Shown: in pieces, positions 22,533 to 35,028 of the stretch
Layout: the number at the start of each line of letters is the position of its first letter
How positions within the stretch are numbered: position 1 is the stretch's first letter
DNA from: Cheiracanthium punctorium
Lineage: Eukaryota; Arthropoda; Arachnida; Araneae; Cheiracanthiidae
DNA: 64,000 nucleotides
Reading direction: 5' to 3'
NCBI GenBank assembly: GCA_038373885.1
Contig: JAWZYV010012271.1
Span: 248,001 to 312,000 of the forward strand
Program-made: the position numbers and the translations under genes
Notes under the pieces: generated by a model
What the model was told of the DNA's origin: nothing
Seen by the model: only the letters and a program-made list of their open reading frames with translations
The model's database searches: none

Positions 22533-23754
22533 CTTGTGCATAACTACCAGAGACCCATGACTGCAAAGCTCGCCAAAGTACGAGGATTTTTTAGGTTGGC
22601 GAGAGTGGGGGCGTTAAAATAGGAATCAACTCTTTCTTGTACCATAAAACACATCTTTGGAATCGAAATCTATCTTAAAATCGCCTATTGAAACTGTTTT
22701 ACAATCTTCACCAGGCATATTCATCCTATAGGCATATTCCAACTATACTGCAAAGACATTTTAAATACTGTTTGGAATGGGCATCATAATCCATGAGTGT
22801 ACCGTGTTTTCCTTTCTTGTTCCGCAAAGCACTTCTTTGGAATAGAAATCTATATTAAAATCGCCTAATAAAACTGTTTTACAATATACGCCAGGCCTTT
22901 TCTAACTATACTCGAAATATATTTATAATAAATTGTCACGTTTTGGCAACACATTTAGCGATCAATTATCAAAAATTGCAAACCTTGTGGGACTTTCAAC
23001 ATTTTATTAACCCCCCCCCCCCACACCTCTCCACGTTATCTGGTAAACACATTTGAAAAGTGACTCGACACGCTAATGTCTACACAAAAAACCTGACTGA
23101 AATCAATAGCAATCTGGTGCTAAAAATTTTGGGGTGGACCGCCCTTATGACTTAGGGGTATGAAGCATAGTTAAAAACCTATTCTCAGACCTAACGAATA
23201 TACATATAAAATTTTATTAAAATTGGTTGAGCCATTTTGGAGGAGTATGGTAACTAACACTGTGACACAAGAATTTTATATATTAGATAACATGAGCAAA
23301 CTGATTTATAAAAATGAATATCGGTTATATTCAATGGGAAAAAAAGAGATAGGAAAAAGCTAGACTAAGTATAACAAACACCTCACACTTTACAGTAAGT
23401 ATAACTCCACTTATGTATTTTTAAGCTCAAGATAAAAAAGGGATCCTAAGTTTGAATTCTGCCATTTTTAATCTGTCATAATCTTCATTAGCTATTGCCA
23501 ATAAAGATTCGACAAACACATTTCTCATGCAGATCCTTAATATAAAGTTTAACTTTGTTGTTGCAGAAAAAAAAAAGAAAAAAGAATGTCTATTTCATTA
23601 CAGTTGCACCTTGTTAAGATGAAAATGCTTAATATGAAAGAAGACAATAATAATTGAATTTAATATGAACATTAATGCAAACTTTTCCCATTTAAGACGA
23701 AGTAAATTCAATGTACCCAATGGGGGGAGGGGGTTGGGAATGTGTTATAACATC

Positions 23755-24005
23755 ACAAAGCATGACAGATATGTTTGAGTTTGAGTAATTACAACTGAAC
23801 TAATTATCAACTCAAGGAATCTAGGCTGAGGGGGTGTGCCCTCCATGGGAGTCTTTCTAAGGTATCCTAACTCATATTTACACAAAGTTTTGCAGAAAAC
23901 CACAGAAAACTTTGAACGCTTAGGTTGCCAGATGCAACTTAGGTTTGAACCAAGCACCTTCCATTTCCCAGTTGAAAGTGCTATGTGCTCGGCCACGGGT
24001 GGGGG
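23755..24005 (-). mobile_element. tRNA-derived SINE
   Basis: On the minus strand, GTGGCCGAGCACATAGCAC (about 23978-23996) resembles a Ser/Leu-type tRNA box A region, and GGTTCAAACC (23942-23951) is a good box B. The ~36-base spacing fits an internal polymerase III promoter. The body continues for about 190 bases towards 23755. No poly(A) tail or duplication was defined. An intact tRNA gene is unlikely because the arms do not pair fully. Confidence 0.55.
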
Positions 24006-24314
24006 ACCATGACAGATGAATACATTTTGGAAGATTTAACTAAAAAGGGAAATTAAGAGGAAAAGGTGAATAAAATGGAGGCTGATGTAAAGGTCATTCA
24101 GTGGCTTCTATTTCAACAAGAGAATTTCAGTTGTGCTTTGATCGGTTTGGAAAACTGACACTACTTTCACAAACAAATCTAGTGCTTGGATACTTTCATA
24201 AACAAATGTAGAATGCAAAAATTGAAACAAAAGTCAATTATACATTTTTTAAAGTCTAAGAAGGTAAATAGATTGTTATATTTTATTTCTCCTCACTTAA
24301 TATATACTCTTATC

Positions 24315-24482
24315 CATGGGCGCCGGCAGCATGGGGCAAGCCCCCCCCCCCTGGATTTTTGCAGTGTTTTCCCTTGCTTTTTTGCTCTTTCCAATACGGT
24401 AACCATATACGTAGAAGTAGTCGTTGCCCCCCCCCTGGAGTAGTCTTTGCCCCCCCCCAGAAATATTCTGCCGGCGCCCATG
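24315..24482. mobile_element. 168-bp MITE with perfect 15-bp TIRs
   Basis: The ends are CATGGGCGCCGGCAG and CTGCCGGCGCCCATG, exact reverse complements. An exact 8-bp target duplication CTCTTATC flanks it at 24307-24314 and 24483-24490. The 8-bp duplication indicates mobilisation by a hAT-type transposase. The interior has C/G homopolymers on both sides. Confidence 0.9.
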
Positions 24483-24490
24483 CTCTTATC

Positions 24491-25745
24491 AACATGTGTA
24501 TATCTGTGTGAGTTTGGGCTTGTATGTTTGTCATGGTTCAGACTCTTTTCAGAGCAAAAAAAATAAGCACTTTTTAAGGACCCCAAAATTTTCTTAAGTA
24601 GGGTCTATCCACAAATGATGTCATGCTTGGAGGAAAGGGGGGCTGTGAAATTGTGACGAGGGGGGAGGGGGGGACAAGATGTGTGACATACATTTACATT
24701 AAAATAAAAACATTTAAAATCAGAAAATTAAATTTGATTTCTAGCATAGTGCTTTGTTTTTAAACTGTAAGTATATGTATATGTAATACAGCATGACATG
24801 TGCCAAGGGTGGTATGGTGAAGTGTGAGCAGGAGGCAAAGAATATTTTTTAAAAAGCGTGACATCATTTATGGACAGCCCCTTATTACTTTCGTTATTAC
24901 CAAACTTTAGATTTTCTTATTGTAAAGTTGGCAGGTTGTTGCTTTAAGTGCAAATGTGCAATTTTCCAAAATTGAAAAGCCCACAATTTCTTGCACATGT
25001 ATGTACAAGCAATTAATACAGACAAAATAATTCCTTTTTTTCTCTCAAGTAACATGTATGTCCATATACCGTAATTTATGGCAGAAACGCTGCACCCATC
25101 GCACCCACGAAAATGAGCTTAATTAACTAGAAAATTATCAGAAATGCCGCACCCGCGATCCCCTCCCTCCGAAAAAAGAAACATCGCACTGGGGTGTATT
25201 TCGGGGGGGGGGGGGGGGATAAGTGGTAAAAATATCTCCTTTCCCATATGTTTTAAAGCATTTACTGCTATTTTACGAAGCTTACAATTTTCATTTTCAA
25301 ATAATCAGTGTTCGATTTTATATAAAACATCAGTTTTTATATTCACAAAGGCGAATTTATAGAAATAAATAAATAACTTGTAAAAACTTCTTGCATTCGC
25401 AAAAAGTTCGGACAGTATAGCACATGCTGATAAAGTGAAACAGCGATCCGATGAGCAGGCTCCAGTCAAAAGTAAACATTTTTTTTTTTTTTTTTCTCTG
25501 CGGAGGGCCAATTGTTGATTACGTAATGAGTGTGCTTCAGCGAATTGTTTGTTTTAAGCTTTGAATGTTGTGTTGTTGATATTTCTATTCATTTATTACT
25601 TTTGATATTTATAACATTGGGGTTTATTTTAAAAGCACTCAGCGTTTCCTGAGCTTGCCAATTACTCGGTACAGTGCTCCTTCACAGGGCGCAAAGCTGC
25701 ACAGCCACAAACAGAAATAACTTATAGATAAACTTTTAGATGAAC
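24491..25745. other. Intronic sequence without genes
   Basis: Mixed AT-rich DNA with G tracts at about 24661-24672 and 25203-25219. No conserved frame or complete element was recognised. CAGGCCCGGACTGGC at 25857 is a lone hAT-style terminus just beyond this stretch. Confidence 0.35.
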
Positions 25746-25756
25746 TTTTTTTTTTT

Positions 25757-25786
<30 letters not shown>
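25746..25786 (+). repeat. Compound homopolymer T21-G20
   Basis: 21 T are followed directly by 20 G. A second compound tract, T14-G13, lies at 26197-26223, and a T10-(GT)n-G12 tract at 4283-4318. Such runs are prone to length variation and sequencing error, so the exact lengths should not be trusted. Confidence 0.85.
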
Positions 25787-25787
<1 letters not shown>

Positions 25788-26334
25788 AGAATGGTTAAAC
25801 TCGCATTGGGCGCAACAGACTAGTTTTGGTTGAGAATCAATATTTTAAGAACAATCAGGCCCGGACTGGCTCTTAAGGCCCTTGGCTATTGAAAAGGGGC
25901 TCCAACGTACGACGTCATCGCGTTACCGTACGATCAATATGAAGGCAGCTTGAGGCAGGAAAAAGGGAACGAAAAGTTTCGATGCCAGACGATTTTACGG
26001 TCGATTACCACTAGAAATTAAGCACTTTTTAAACACCTTGCGGCTATACTGAGAAACTTTAAGGATATAGGTAAAAAATTAAGTACTTTTTAAGCACTTT
26101 TTAAAGGCCTTAAAAATGAAAAAAAAAAGTAAGTACTTTTTAAGGTATTTTAAGCACCGTCCGAACCATGTTTGTATGGTTATGTTAGAAATGTAATTTT
26201 TTTTTTTTTTGGGGGGGGGGGGGATCATTAACTTAAAATAACCATAAAGTGTTTCCCCACAGATATCACCCTGAATCTAAATGAATAGTTGGTGGAACGA
26301 GAAAGCTTCATCAGAAAAATGTGGGCTGCATGAG

Positions 26335-26800
26335 ACTATCTCTTTTGATATGGCACACAACCCAAATCCTATTTTGTTGTCTTTAATTATAATCTTCTGA
26401 GTATGGCCTCTGATGAGAGTCCTAGAGGTTATAATTTCCATTCTATTAATTGTTATATAATTTATGATTCATTGTTTTTTGATCATCATACTGTATGGCA
26501 TTCTTTTTCTGCTGTTATATTATTTTTCTTACGGGATATGTCATTTTTGCTGTAATATTCTTTATGTTTTACTTATTAATTTATATATATATATATAATT
26601 CATAAGTATTACAAACCAGATGGGGAGGGGGGAAAGAAGCTGAGCCAAATAAAGTACAATAAAGAATGTGATAATAGAATGGAACAGAAATTATAACCAC
26701 TGGCACCATCGTCAGGAGCCATAACCAGTTGATTATAATTAAAGGCAAACAAAATTGTAGGGTTCTGGTTATGTGGCATATCAAAAGAGATATTCACTCC
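26335..26800. repeat. Inverted repeat with ~115-bp arms
   Basis: The left arm ATCTCTTTTGATATGGCACA ... TTTAATTATAATC ... GGTTATAATTTCCATTCTATT (26338-26450) is mirrored, at roughly three quarters identity, by the right arm (26670-26790). About 220 AT-rich bases separate the arms. It is probably an old fold-back element; no target duplication was found. Confidence 0.65.
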
Positions 26801-27710
26801 ACACGTTTTAGGCTCTACCCTACTATAAAAAAGGAAAACAAAAAGATATCAAAATAGTAGAAAAAGCACTGAAAAATCGACATACCAATCTGGAGTGGTA
26901 GAAAGCTTATGGAAGGCGAGTACTACATGTAGCCAAAATTAAAAATTGTAGTAAGTGAAAACTGGTGTTGCCACAAAGTAAAAGTGTAACAGTGGAAAGA
27001 AGAATATGTTAACAACAGGTGTGTGTAACAGAAGGGTGTGTGTAATAGAAAGGTGTTAACAACATCAGCAACACCAAAATACTAAGCAAAAGTAGTCCGA
27101 ACATTATTGCAGATAGTGGTAGGAAATCAAATAAAAATAAGAATGGAGATAGTCAAAATAAACAGCTGTATTTTACAAAGTATTCAAAATGAATAATGAT
27201 AAATCATAGATGGTGATTGAAAAGGAGTAACTGAAAGTAGTAACTAGGAATTTACAAAACTATATATGCGCTTTTGCAGCAAAATGTAGCTTGTAAGAAG
27301 ATTTAAAAAATAATTTCACAATGCAAAAATGGCATATATAAAACAGCAAAACTTATGTAGTGTGGATATCCTATTAATCCTTCAAGCAAGTGTAGACCAT
27401 AACAAAAAGAACAATTAAAAAAAAAGAATAAAGATGGAAACAATAGGCAACAGATGTAAGAAAACAGAGCTCTCAAAGCTAAAAAAAGTTTGGATCTATA
27501 TAACCAGTGATATCTCGTGGAACTAAGCCTAACAACAAGAGCCCATACAAATCAAAGATGTGGAAGTTTGAATGGAAAACTGAAATAGGACATTCCTTAT
27601 CAAGTGCCACCGCATTCATATTTCAATTTAATAGAAAAACAAAATAGCTAGGTTTCTGCAGGTTACATGACAACAAGAGTCATAAAAGTAGCCAGGAGCA
27701 CGATCATAGC

Positions 27711-28202
27711 CAGGGACTGATTTATGGCGGGGCATTCGGGGCACGTGCCCTGGGCCCCCGATTTTTAGGGGCCCCCCCAAAACTTCCTTTTATATAATCA
27801 TAATAGCAACTAAAATTATCTCTCAAGAGAAAAATTTCTGATTACTTTATTTCATCACAAATATTCGAAATTTTTAATTTAATGTAACTTGTAATGCTAA
27901 AAATTATGCATTCGATATTCGCAAATTTGTTCGGACACCTCAGCATGCTCCTCCTTTTATCTTTTCAAGGGTGTGTGACAGCTGTAAATACCCATAAAAA
28001 CATTTAAAAATCGAAAAATTCATATAAGTGGTATCTGTTGTGACATTTTACTGATTTGTAAATGTTTACGAATGGTTAACTTAGGAATGATATAATTGGT
28101 TTTAACTTAATTTAATTAAGTAATATTCTGCAGAAAATTTTTGTGCAGGGCCCCCCAAAAGTATTTGTGCCCTGGGCCCCCAAGTGTGTAGATCGGCCCC
28201 TA
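27711..28202. mobile_element. 492-bp hAT-like element with CCCTGGGCCCCC subterminal motifs
   Basis: The left end CAGGGACTGATTTATG pairs imperfectly with the complement of the right end (TAGGGGCCGATCTACA). The flanks ATCATAGC (27703-27710) and ACCATAGC (28203-28210) match at 7 of 8 bases, which suits an 8-bp hAT duplication. Inside, GTGCCCTGGGCCCCC occurs near both ends in the same orientation, accompanied by GGGGCCCCCC or GGGCCCCCC. No coding frame is seen. Confidence 0.72.
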
Positions 28203-28472
28203 ACCATAGCTAATAAAGAAAAACAAACCTGGTAAGATCCCATTATGGAGGGGAAAGCTCAGAGATGATGCCAGTACTTGAAGAAAAGGTGATGCCAATA
28301 TAGAATTTTAAGTGACAAAAATAAACAGCAAGATCCAAGCAGTAAAAAAGAGCGAGAAATTAAACAACCAGATGATATTGTAGTCAGAAACAATGTAGTT
28401 AAAAAGAGAGAATATAACAGAAGCAGTAAATGGGGCGGGGTGGGGGGGGGGTGTCAAAGGAAGTGAAAAATA

Positions 28473-29798
28473 TAAAAAAATCTGGTATAGCAAACCAATG
28501 AGCAACACAGTAAAGGCTTAAATAGCTAAACAGTACAAAAGAAAAATAAATAAATAATAAAATTAAATAAAATAAATAAAAATTAAATTTTAAAAAATGT
28601 CTAATACTGTTTTCAGTATGTGAAATTAAGTAAAAAAAAATTAATAGTAGGTAATAAAAAATAATATTATTTATACGTAATTAATTAAGTTATTTGTATG
28701 TATACTATTTGACAATATATTTGTAAATGCACTTAGTGTGGCTTATATCTGGATCAGTAAGTTAAAAAAAAGAACTTAAAAGAAAAGCGTACCAGTGATC
28801 AACAAATCTTCAATTTTTTTATTTTTTAATAAGTACCATGAATGCTACCATGCGTTTTGTTTGTTTCTAAATGAAGTGTTCATTATCAGTTTTCATTTAG
28901 TATCATAATTCAATTCATTGTGCTTACAGGTATAATACCTCGCTTAAAGCTTGTGATGCATATCAACAATGCTTAAAATTATTAATGATTAAAATTTTAA
29001 AAAAAGTTTAAGTATATCTGATAATTTATATTCAAAACAATACATTTTTAAAGAGAAATGTTTAGCACTAAACCAAAATTCAAATTTCAGTACTGTGGTT
29101 TTGCCAAACATAAAAAAAAGGTCCTGTTTTGGACAAAACATCATCATATTATCCATGGATAATCTACCACTGCAGATTATCTACTGCCACAAATTATAAG
29201 TAAAAAAAATTACTGTAATTTGCTAAGCTTGACCAAATGTAGCAATGAGACTAATCTTACTAGTTATCTGAAACTGAGTCTCAATTAGTTATTGATAGTC
29301 TATTGCAACACTTTATCTGAAAGAATATACCTATGCAATTCATTATCTAACCATATAAAGAAATTTTAATGATAAAGTTTATAAATAATGCATCAATCTG
29401 AACACGTTTTCTAAAAAAATAAAATAATAAAACTTAAAATAACACTGTGTAAAATACAAAAAATCTGGTACAGCATACCAATGAGCAACAAAGTACAGGT
29501 TTAAATAGCTAAAGAGTACAAAAGGAAAATAAATAAATTAAAATAAAATAAATAAAAATTAATTTTTTTAAATGTCTACTGTTTTCAGTATGTGAAATTA
29601 AGTAAAAAAATTAAAATTAATAATAGTAATAGTAGGTAATAAAAAATATTATTTATACGTAATTAATTAATTAAAGTTATTTGTATGTATACTACTCGAT
29701 AATATATTTGTAACTGTGCACTTAGTGTGGCTTATATCTGGATCAGTAAGTTTTTTTTTTAAACCTGAAAAGAAAAAAGTACTAGTGATCAACAAAAT

Positions 29799-29835
<37 letters not shown>

Positions 29836-30497
29836 GTGCAATAAGTACTATGAATGCTACCATACATTTAGTTTAGTTTGTTTTTAAATGCAGTGTTTAT
29901 TATCAGTTTTTTATTTTTGTTTAGCATCATAATTCAATTCTTTGAGCTTACAGGTATAACACCTGGCTTGCTTGTGATGTGTATCAACAATGATTAACAT
30001 TTTCAAAAAAGTTTATTCAAAATAATACATTTCTAAAGAGAAATGTTTAGCACTAAACCAAAATTCAAATTTTAGTACTTTGGTTTTGCTAAACCTAAAA
30101 AAAAACCTGTTTTGGGCAAAACATCATCATATTATCCATGGATAATCTACCACTGCAGATTATCTAAAGATACATTTTTTTTTCTTCTTGAAAAAGAGCA
30201 TATGTGGATTATCTACTGCCACGGATTATAAGTCAAAAAAATTACTGTAATTTGCTGAGCTTGACCAAATATAGCAATGAGTCTAATCTTACTAGTTATC
30301 TGAAACTGAGTCTCAATTAGTTATTGATAGTCAATTGCAACACTTCACCAGAAAGAATATACCTATGCAATTCGTCATTTAACCATATTTTATATTAAGA
30401 AATTTTAATGGTCAAGTTTATAAATAATGCATCAATATGAACACATTTTTTCTAAAAAAAAATAAATAATAATAAAACTTAAAATAACACTGTTCTA
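28473..30497. repeat. Tandem duplication of a ~1-kb intronic segment
   Basis: Copy 1 (about 28473-29456) and copy 2 (about 29458-30497) share long collinear blocks: AATGAGCAACA, AATAGCTAAA, TTTATACGTAATTAATTAA, CTTAGTGTGGCTTATATCTG, GAGAAATGTTTAGCACTAAA, ATCATCATATTATCCATGGA, GTCTAATCTTACTAGTTATC (or close variants) and a shared end AAAACTTAAAATAACACTGT. They differ by small indels, a T34 tract at about 29799-29832 in copy 2 and roughly 50 extra bases near 30170-30215. The duplication is direct, with no terminal repeats or open frame. Confidence 0.88.
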
Positions 30498-30731
30498 TAC
30501 TGTACATAGGCATAATTTACTAAGGGCAAGAGAGGGGAATCGCCCCTCCTAAAATTCAAGAAAATTCAGATATTACCTTTCTACAATAGGAAACATTTTG
30601 CCTCCCCATCCCAATGTTACATGCGAATTTTACACCAATGTGTATGAATACACAAATTTAATAAAAGTTATATTAAAATATTATGGCTCTGTTGAATTGT
30701 GTTTACTCAATTGACACTGAAAGATAATTAT

Positions 30732-33035
30732 TATAGTTAGGATTTTTGCGTGCTAATTTTTGTGAAATTGCGTGCGAAATTTCTTGCAAATTGCGTGCAT
30801 TTTGAGTGCAGTTTTTAATTAGCAATATTTTAATATTCTGATAGTTTAATTAAATAAAAATAAACAACTTACCAATTATTTATTTAATTGATTCATTCTA
30901 TATCATTTATTCCACTCCATACAAAGTAATTTTGACGTACAACACACATTTTTTCAATGTTCTGAAAAACCATATTTTGTCTCTTATCAGTCAAAAAGTC
31001 TTTGTACTGCGAAAACGATCTCTCGACCTCTACACTTACTAGAGGCGCAAACTTAGTTTTTATGCGCTTGTCAACGTCTTGGTTTTGATTGACAAATGCA
31101 GCAATGTCCGGTTTCTTCCTGATAGAATTTTCTAACTTTCTCTTGGCAAAGTCATCCAAGCGGCTTTCCACCTCTTTAAAAATCTCCCACTGTTTTTCCT
31201 TCTCTATAAGTTTCGTTCTTCAAGTTTCTTAATGTTGTCTGCTATGAATTTGTAGTTGTACTCCTCAAATAATTCTTTTTCCAAATTTTTATTGTCTATA
31301 ATGCTCTTGATTTTTTCTACGGCTGTACTATCATCTTCTTCAAGTTGTGCAATAAAATTCTTGATCTTTGCGAAGTTTAAACAGTAATAAACTACAGCAG
31401 AGATCCAGGTGCCCCACCTGACGATCACAGACTGTGGAGGAAGTGCAAGCTCAGTAATTTCCTGAAATATATTAATTCTAGCTGGCGATTTAAGGAGTAT
31501 TTTCTTCATTAATCCAATGAACTGATTTGCAAGTTCATACTTTACCCTAACGGCTTCACAAACTCTTTGCAAGGCATGCACCAAACAATTAACGTGGTGT
31601 AAATTAGGATAGAGAGGCTTAAGGTGCGAAAATGCCTTCAACATGTAAGATGCCTGATCTGTGACCACCAACCATACCTTTTCGTAATTTATTTCTGGCC
31701 ACAACTTCGAGCAAGCGTCATTGAATGCCTGCATTACAGTACAGCTATTTGTTTTCTCTAAATTGTACATTTTAAACAGCATAAATCTAGATGGTTCTCC
31801 ATTCAAAGGAGAAACAAGAATGGAAAGAACATATCTTTTTTGCGCATCCGTTGTTTCATCTAATATGAAAGCAACAGGAGAATCTCCTATAATACTTTTG
31901 ATTTTCAGTATTGTGGCATCATAGTTAGTATCTACATAGTTCTTTCTCAGAGTGCTTTCATCGGGTATCTTTCTCTGAGTATATTTTTCTAGAAATTCTT
32001 TTAGGGATGGATGGTTCACTTTAGATAAAGGCACTCCAGATTCTATTAGAGCAGCAGCAATATCAACATTAAACTGGTTAACTTCATCGGCTTTTTTAAA
32101 CGCTAATCGAAAAGCTTCCGCAATGAACGAACATTTTGTACTGCTTCCCTTCATTTTCAGCTTTATTTCCTTGTTCTTTTTGTGAGTTGCGGATTCCACA
32201 TGTCTGCTCAGTGGTAGTTTTTGGTGTTTAATATCTACGTTGATTTTTTTGTCACAATATGTGCACAAAATTAAAGTACCATCACTCTCAAATTCTTCAT
32301 TTTCAAAGCACTTTAAAATACTATGGAACTTGGATTTTCCAAGTTTACTCATTTTTATTCAGGATTACGGGATCTATTTGTTTCTAAAGAAATTAGAAAG
32401 CAAAGCTTTTGCATAAGTCTGTCACAGAATGTGGGCTGAGCCAACGTATACACATCCACGAGATAGTGCCATTTCAGTAAGTAGCCAATCAAGAGGTCAG
32501 GGAACCACGTCACATGTCACCTACAGCAAGGGCAAAAGAAAAACAAACCAAAACTTTTAGAGATGGCACCCCAGGGCTGCGCCTATACAATTGCGGAGTG
32601 ATAGCAAATGTACTAGTACTGATTCTGGAAGAGCTGCACCCCCCTACATCGCACCGCTCTCAACGAAGATGCTTCCCTCAAGGAAAATCCGTACCCATTT
32701 CCCAGAAACATCCCCTCAGATTCTCCGAAGCATCCATTCTGATCCGTCTAGACTTCACCCATATTGCTGCAGGGTAGAAAAATACTAAAAATATAAGCCT
32801 ATATGTACAAAATTTCACTTAAAAAAGTACAGTTTGCGTTCACTTGGGGTACAAGTATTGTGTTTGCGTGCAATATTCAAAGATTGCGTTCAGACAGGGC
32901 TTTTGCGTGCTACAGAGTGCGCATAGGGGGTGTTAAAAGAAGTTGATTTTACGTATTTAGGACCTGATTTGTACTCTACATACATCCCCGCATAAAATTT
33001 TGTACTGCGTGCTGAACGCAAAATTCCTACCTCTA
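30732..33035 (-). mobile_element. 2.3-kb hAT transposon, CGGBP1-like group
   Basis: The boundaries are fixed by an exact 8-bp target duplication ATAATTAT (30724-30731 and 33036-33043). The 19-bp terminal inverted repeats TATAGTTAGGATTTTTGCG and TAGAGGTAGGAATTTTGCG match at 16 positions. Many TGCGTGC or TGCGTTC motifs crowd both subterminal regions (30744-30800 and 32835-33020). The transposase lies between them on the minus strand, in the same orientation as GPATCH8, whose intron it occupies. A single frameshift disrupts the transposase, so the insertion is fairly recent. Confidence 0.93.
30893..32352 (-). pseudogene. hAT transposase (CGGBP1-like) with one frameshift
   Basis: The first frame starts at ATG 32352 and stops at 31204 after 382 codons. 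A BED-type zinc finger occupies residues 30-57 (C30, C33, H51, H57). The hAT catalytic core shows D165 in FILDETTDA and D232 in VVTDQASYM. The CxxH pair C256/H259 and the VIVRWGTW motif (R312/W313) follow. Around 31205-31220 the frame shifts by one base; the second frame continues KLIEKEKQWEIF to a stop at 30893 and holds the C-terminal dimerisation block LVSVEVERSFSQYKDFLTDK. Without the shift the protein would be about 485-490 residues. No introns are needed. The homologous domesticated vertebrate protein CGGBP1 keeps only the zinc-finger region. Confidence 0.9.
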
Positions 33036-33159
33036 ATAATTATACACGTTTTCATTTCCAAAGAAGGAAAATTCTTCATTTGCTAGTCAGTGAACATTTT
33101 CATTCATACAAGTACTCAGTATTCGGTATGTGGCTAAAAAGCTATTTGGTACTGAACTA

Positions 33160-33393
<234 letters not shown>

Positions 33394-33897
33394 TTACAAA
33401 AGAGAAGTATTATAGGATATTTCTTGATTCAAAATAAAAAGACTATAGAGACCTCTATCTTAAGCCGTCGCCAAACTCAATTTTTAATTTGTTTATAAAA
33501 TTTAGTCTTTTAAGTAAATGACACTGAAAGTTATTCCATTATTATAGCTTGCATATATATATATATAATTAAAAAAAAAAAAAAAAAAAAAAAAGACAAA
33601 AAAAAAAAAAAAAAAAGACAAAAAATCACTTTTTAAGCTTTGAAATTCATTTAATTCCCAAAAATTTATAACTATCTAAATGGCAGTTTGAGTGATGTTT
33701 TTAGAATATAACCTTAAAAAAAAACTGAGCAAATACAGTAGATAAAACAAATCAAACCTTCATAATTGGAAGTTTTGATGAAGAACAATTAAGGATTTTA
33801 CTAGCATTGATGTTAAACACTACATTTTTAAAACTAAGATAGGCAGATGAAAAATAGATAGTCAAAATATTATGATACTAAAGATTGGTGAGTTTTA

Positions 33898-34101
<204 letters not shown>

Positions 34102-35028
34102 TCAACAAGTGTGGATTTCAATCACTTTCCAGGTCAAGTTTTAGAATTTCCCAGGTTTTTGAACAAAATTTTTAATATTCTATGACTTTTTCCCGACTTT
34201 TTCAGCAAAAGTGGCCCTGACAGATTCAAGTTCTTCAGATTTTCCCTGACCCTTGGGAACCCAGTTTTATTATAAAAACAATTACTAGCGTACCCACCAA
34301 TTATTCTCATTTCACTTTAAAAAGTTATGCTATATCTTTCTTGTTTTACTATTTTCAAGCATTACTTCATGTTGATTTAATACACATTTTATGGATAAGC
34401 AACCATGTATAGCATTTACCTAATAGAGTATTTTTTGATTAATTTCCATTGCAGATTGATACAGATAATTGTGCAATTGGGGACTTCAGTATATGACCTC
34501 CAACACTGATACAATTTTGCTATACATGCTGTCCACTAAACTATGCAAAAAAGCTTGGAGATTTTCCTTATGGCAATTTTGATTTCCTATATGACTCAAT
34601 GTGAGTTAAAGATATGCTTAGTATGTCTTCCAAGATGGTATAATAAGTGCTTAATCAATGGGCAAAGTTAACTGGGCAGTTGTGCTATAGGGTTAAAATT
34701 GAGTGTTTCGATGCAATTTGAAGGTAGAAGTGCAATATTTCAGCAGCAAAAAAAAAATTGCATTAAATTCAAATCCTGTTGTTGTTTGTAATGAACTGTA
34801 ACTGCTAAATAACCATCAATTTTTAAAATGTTTTGTGTTTTTTACGTCACAATTTAGAAGCTTTTAGCCACCTGTCTCATCACTAATTATACTGACTTAA
34901 TGTATATTAAGCTGCTTGTTGCACATTGCGAATTTTAGTGGCTTGATATTAAGCTTCTAATCACTAACTTGAAAAATGCTAAGTATCTTTTTTTTTTTAT
35001 TGTGCATATTAATGCAATAAAAGCTATT

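Larger units (their letters stand above)
21271..23287 (-). mobile_element. 2.0-kb Helitron
   Basis: On the minus strand the element begins TCTAATATATAAAATTCTTG (5' end at 23287) and ends GGGTCAGCTAG (3' end at 21271). The 5' TC, the 3' CTAG and insertion between A and T are the Helitron hallmarks; the flanks are A before TC and T after CTAG. The first ~90 bases (TGTGTCACAGTGTTAG..TGGCTCAACCAATTTTA) match the widespread arthropod Helitron 5' end. A remnant of the Pif1-type helicase C-terminus lies at 21525-21708. The interior also holds three related copies of a ~170-base segment (CATAATCCATGAGTGTACCG; AATCGAAATCTATCTTAAAA) near 21900-22050, 22640-22810 and 22815-22910. A foreign inverted-repeat element is nested at about 22344-22532. 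It is non-autonomous: no Rep domain is visible. Confidence 0.88.

Noticed and set aside
23942..24000. Functional tRNA-Ser/Leu on the minus strand
   Set aside because: The arms do not form a full cloverleaf and the sequence continues into a SINE-like body.
30893..31171. Separate small gene
   Set aside because: It is the frameshifted C-terminal part of the hAT transposase (VEVERSFSQYK block), not an independent gene; its apparent start is a GTG inside the domain.
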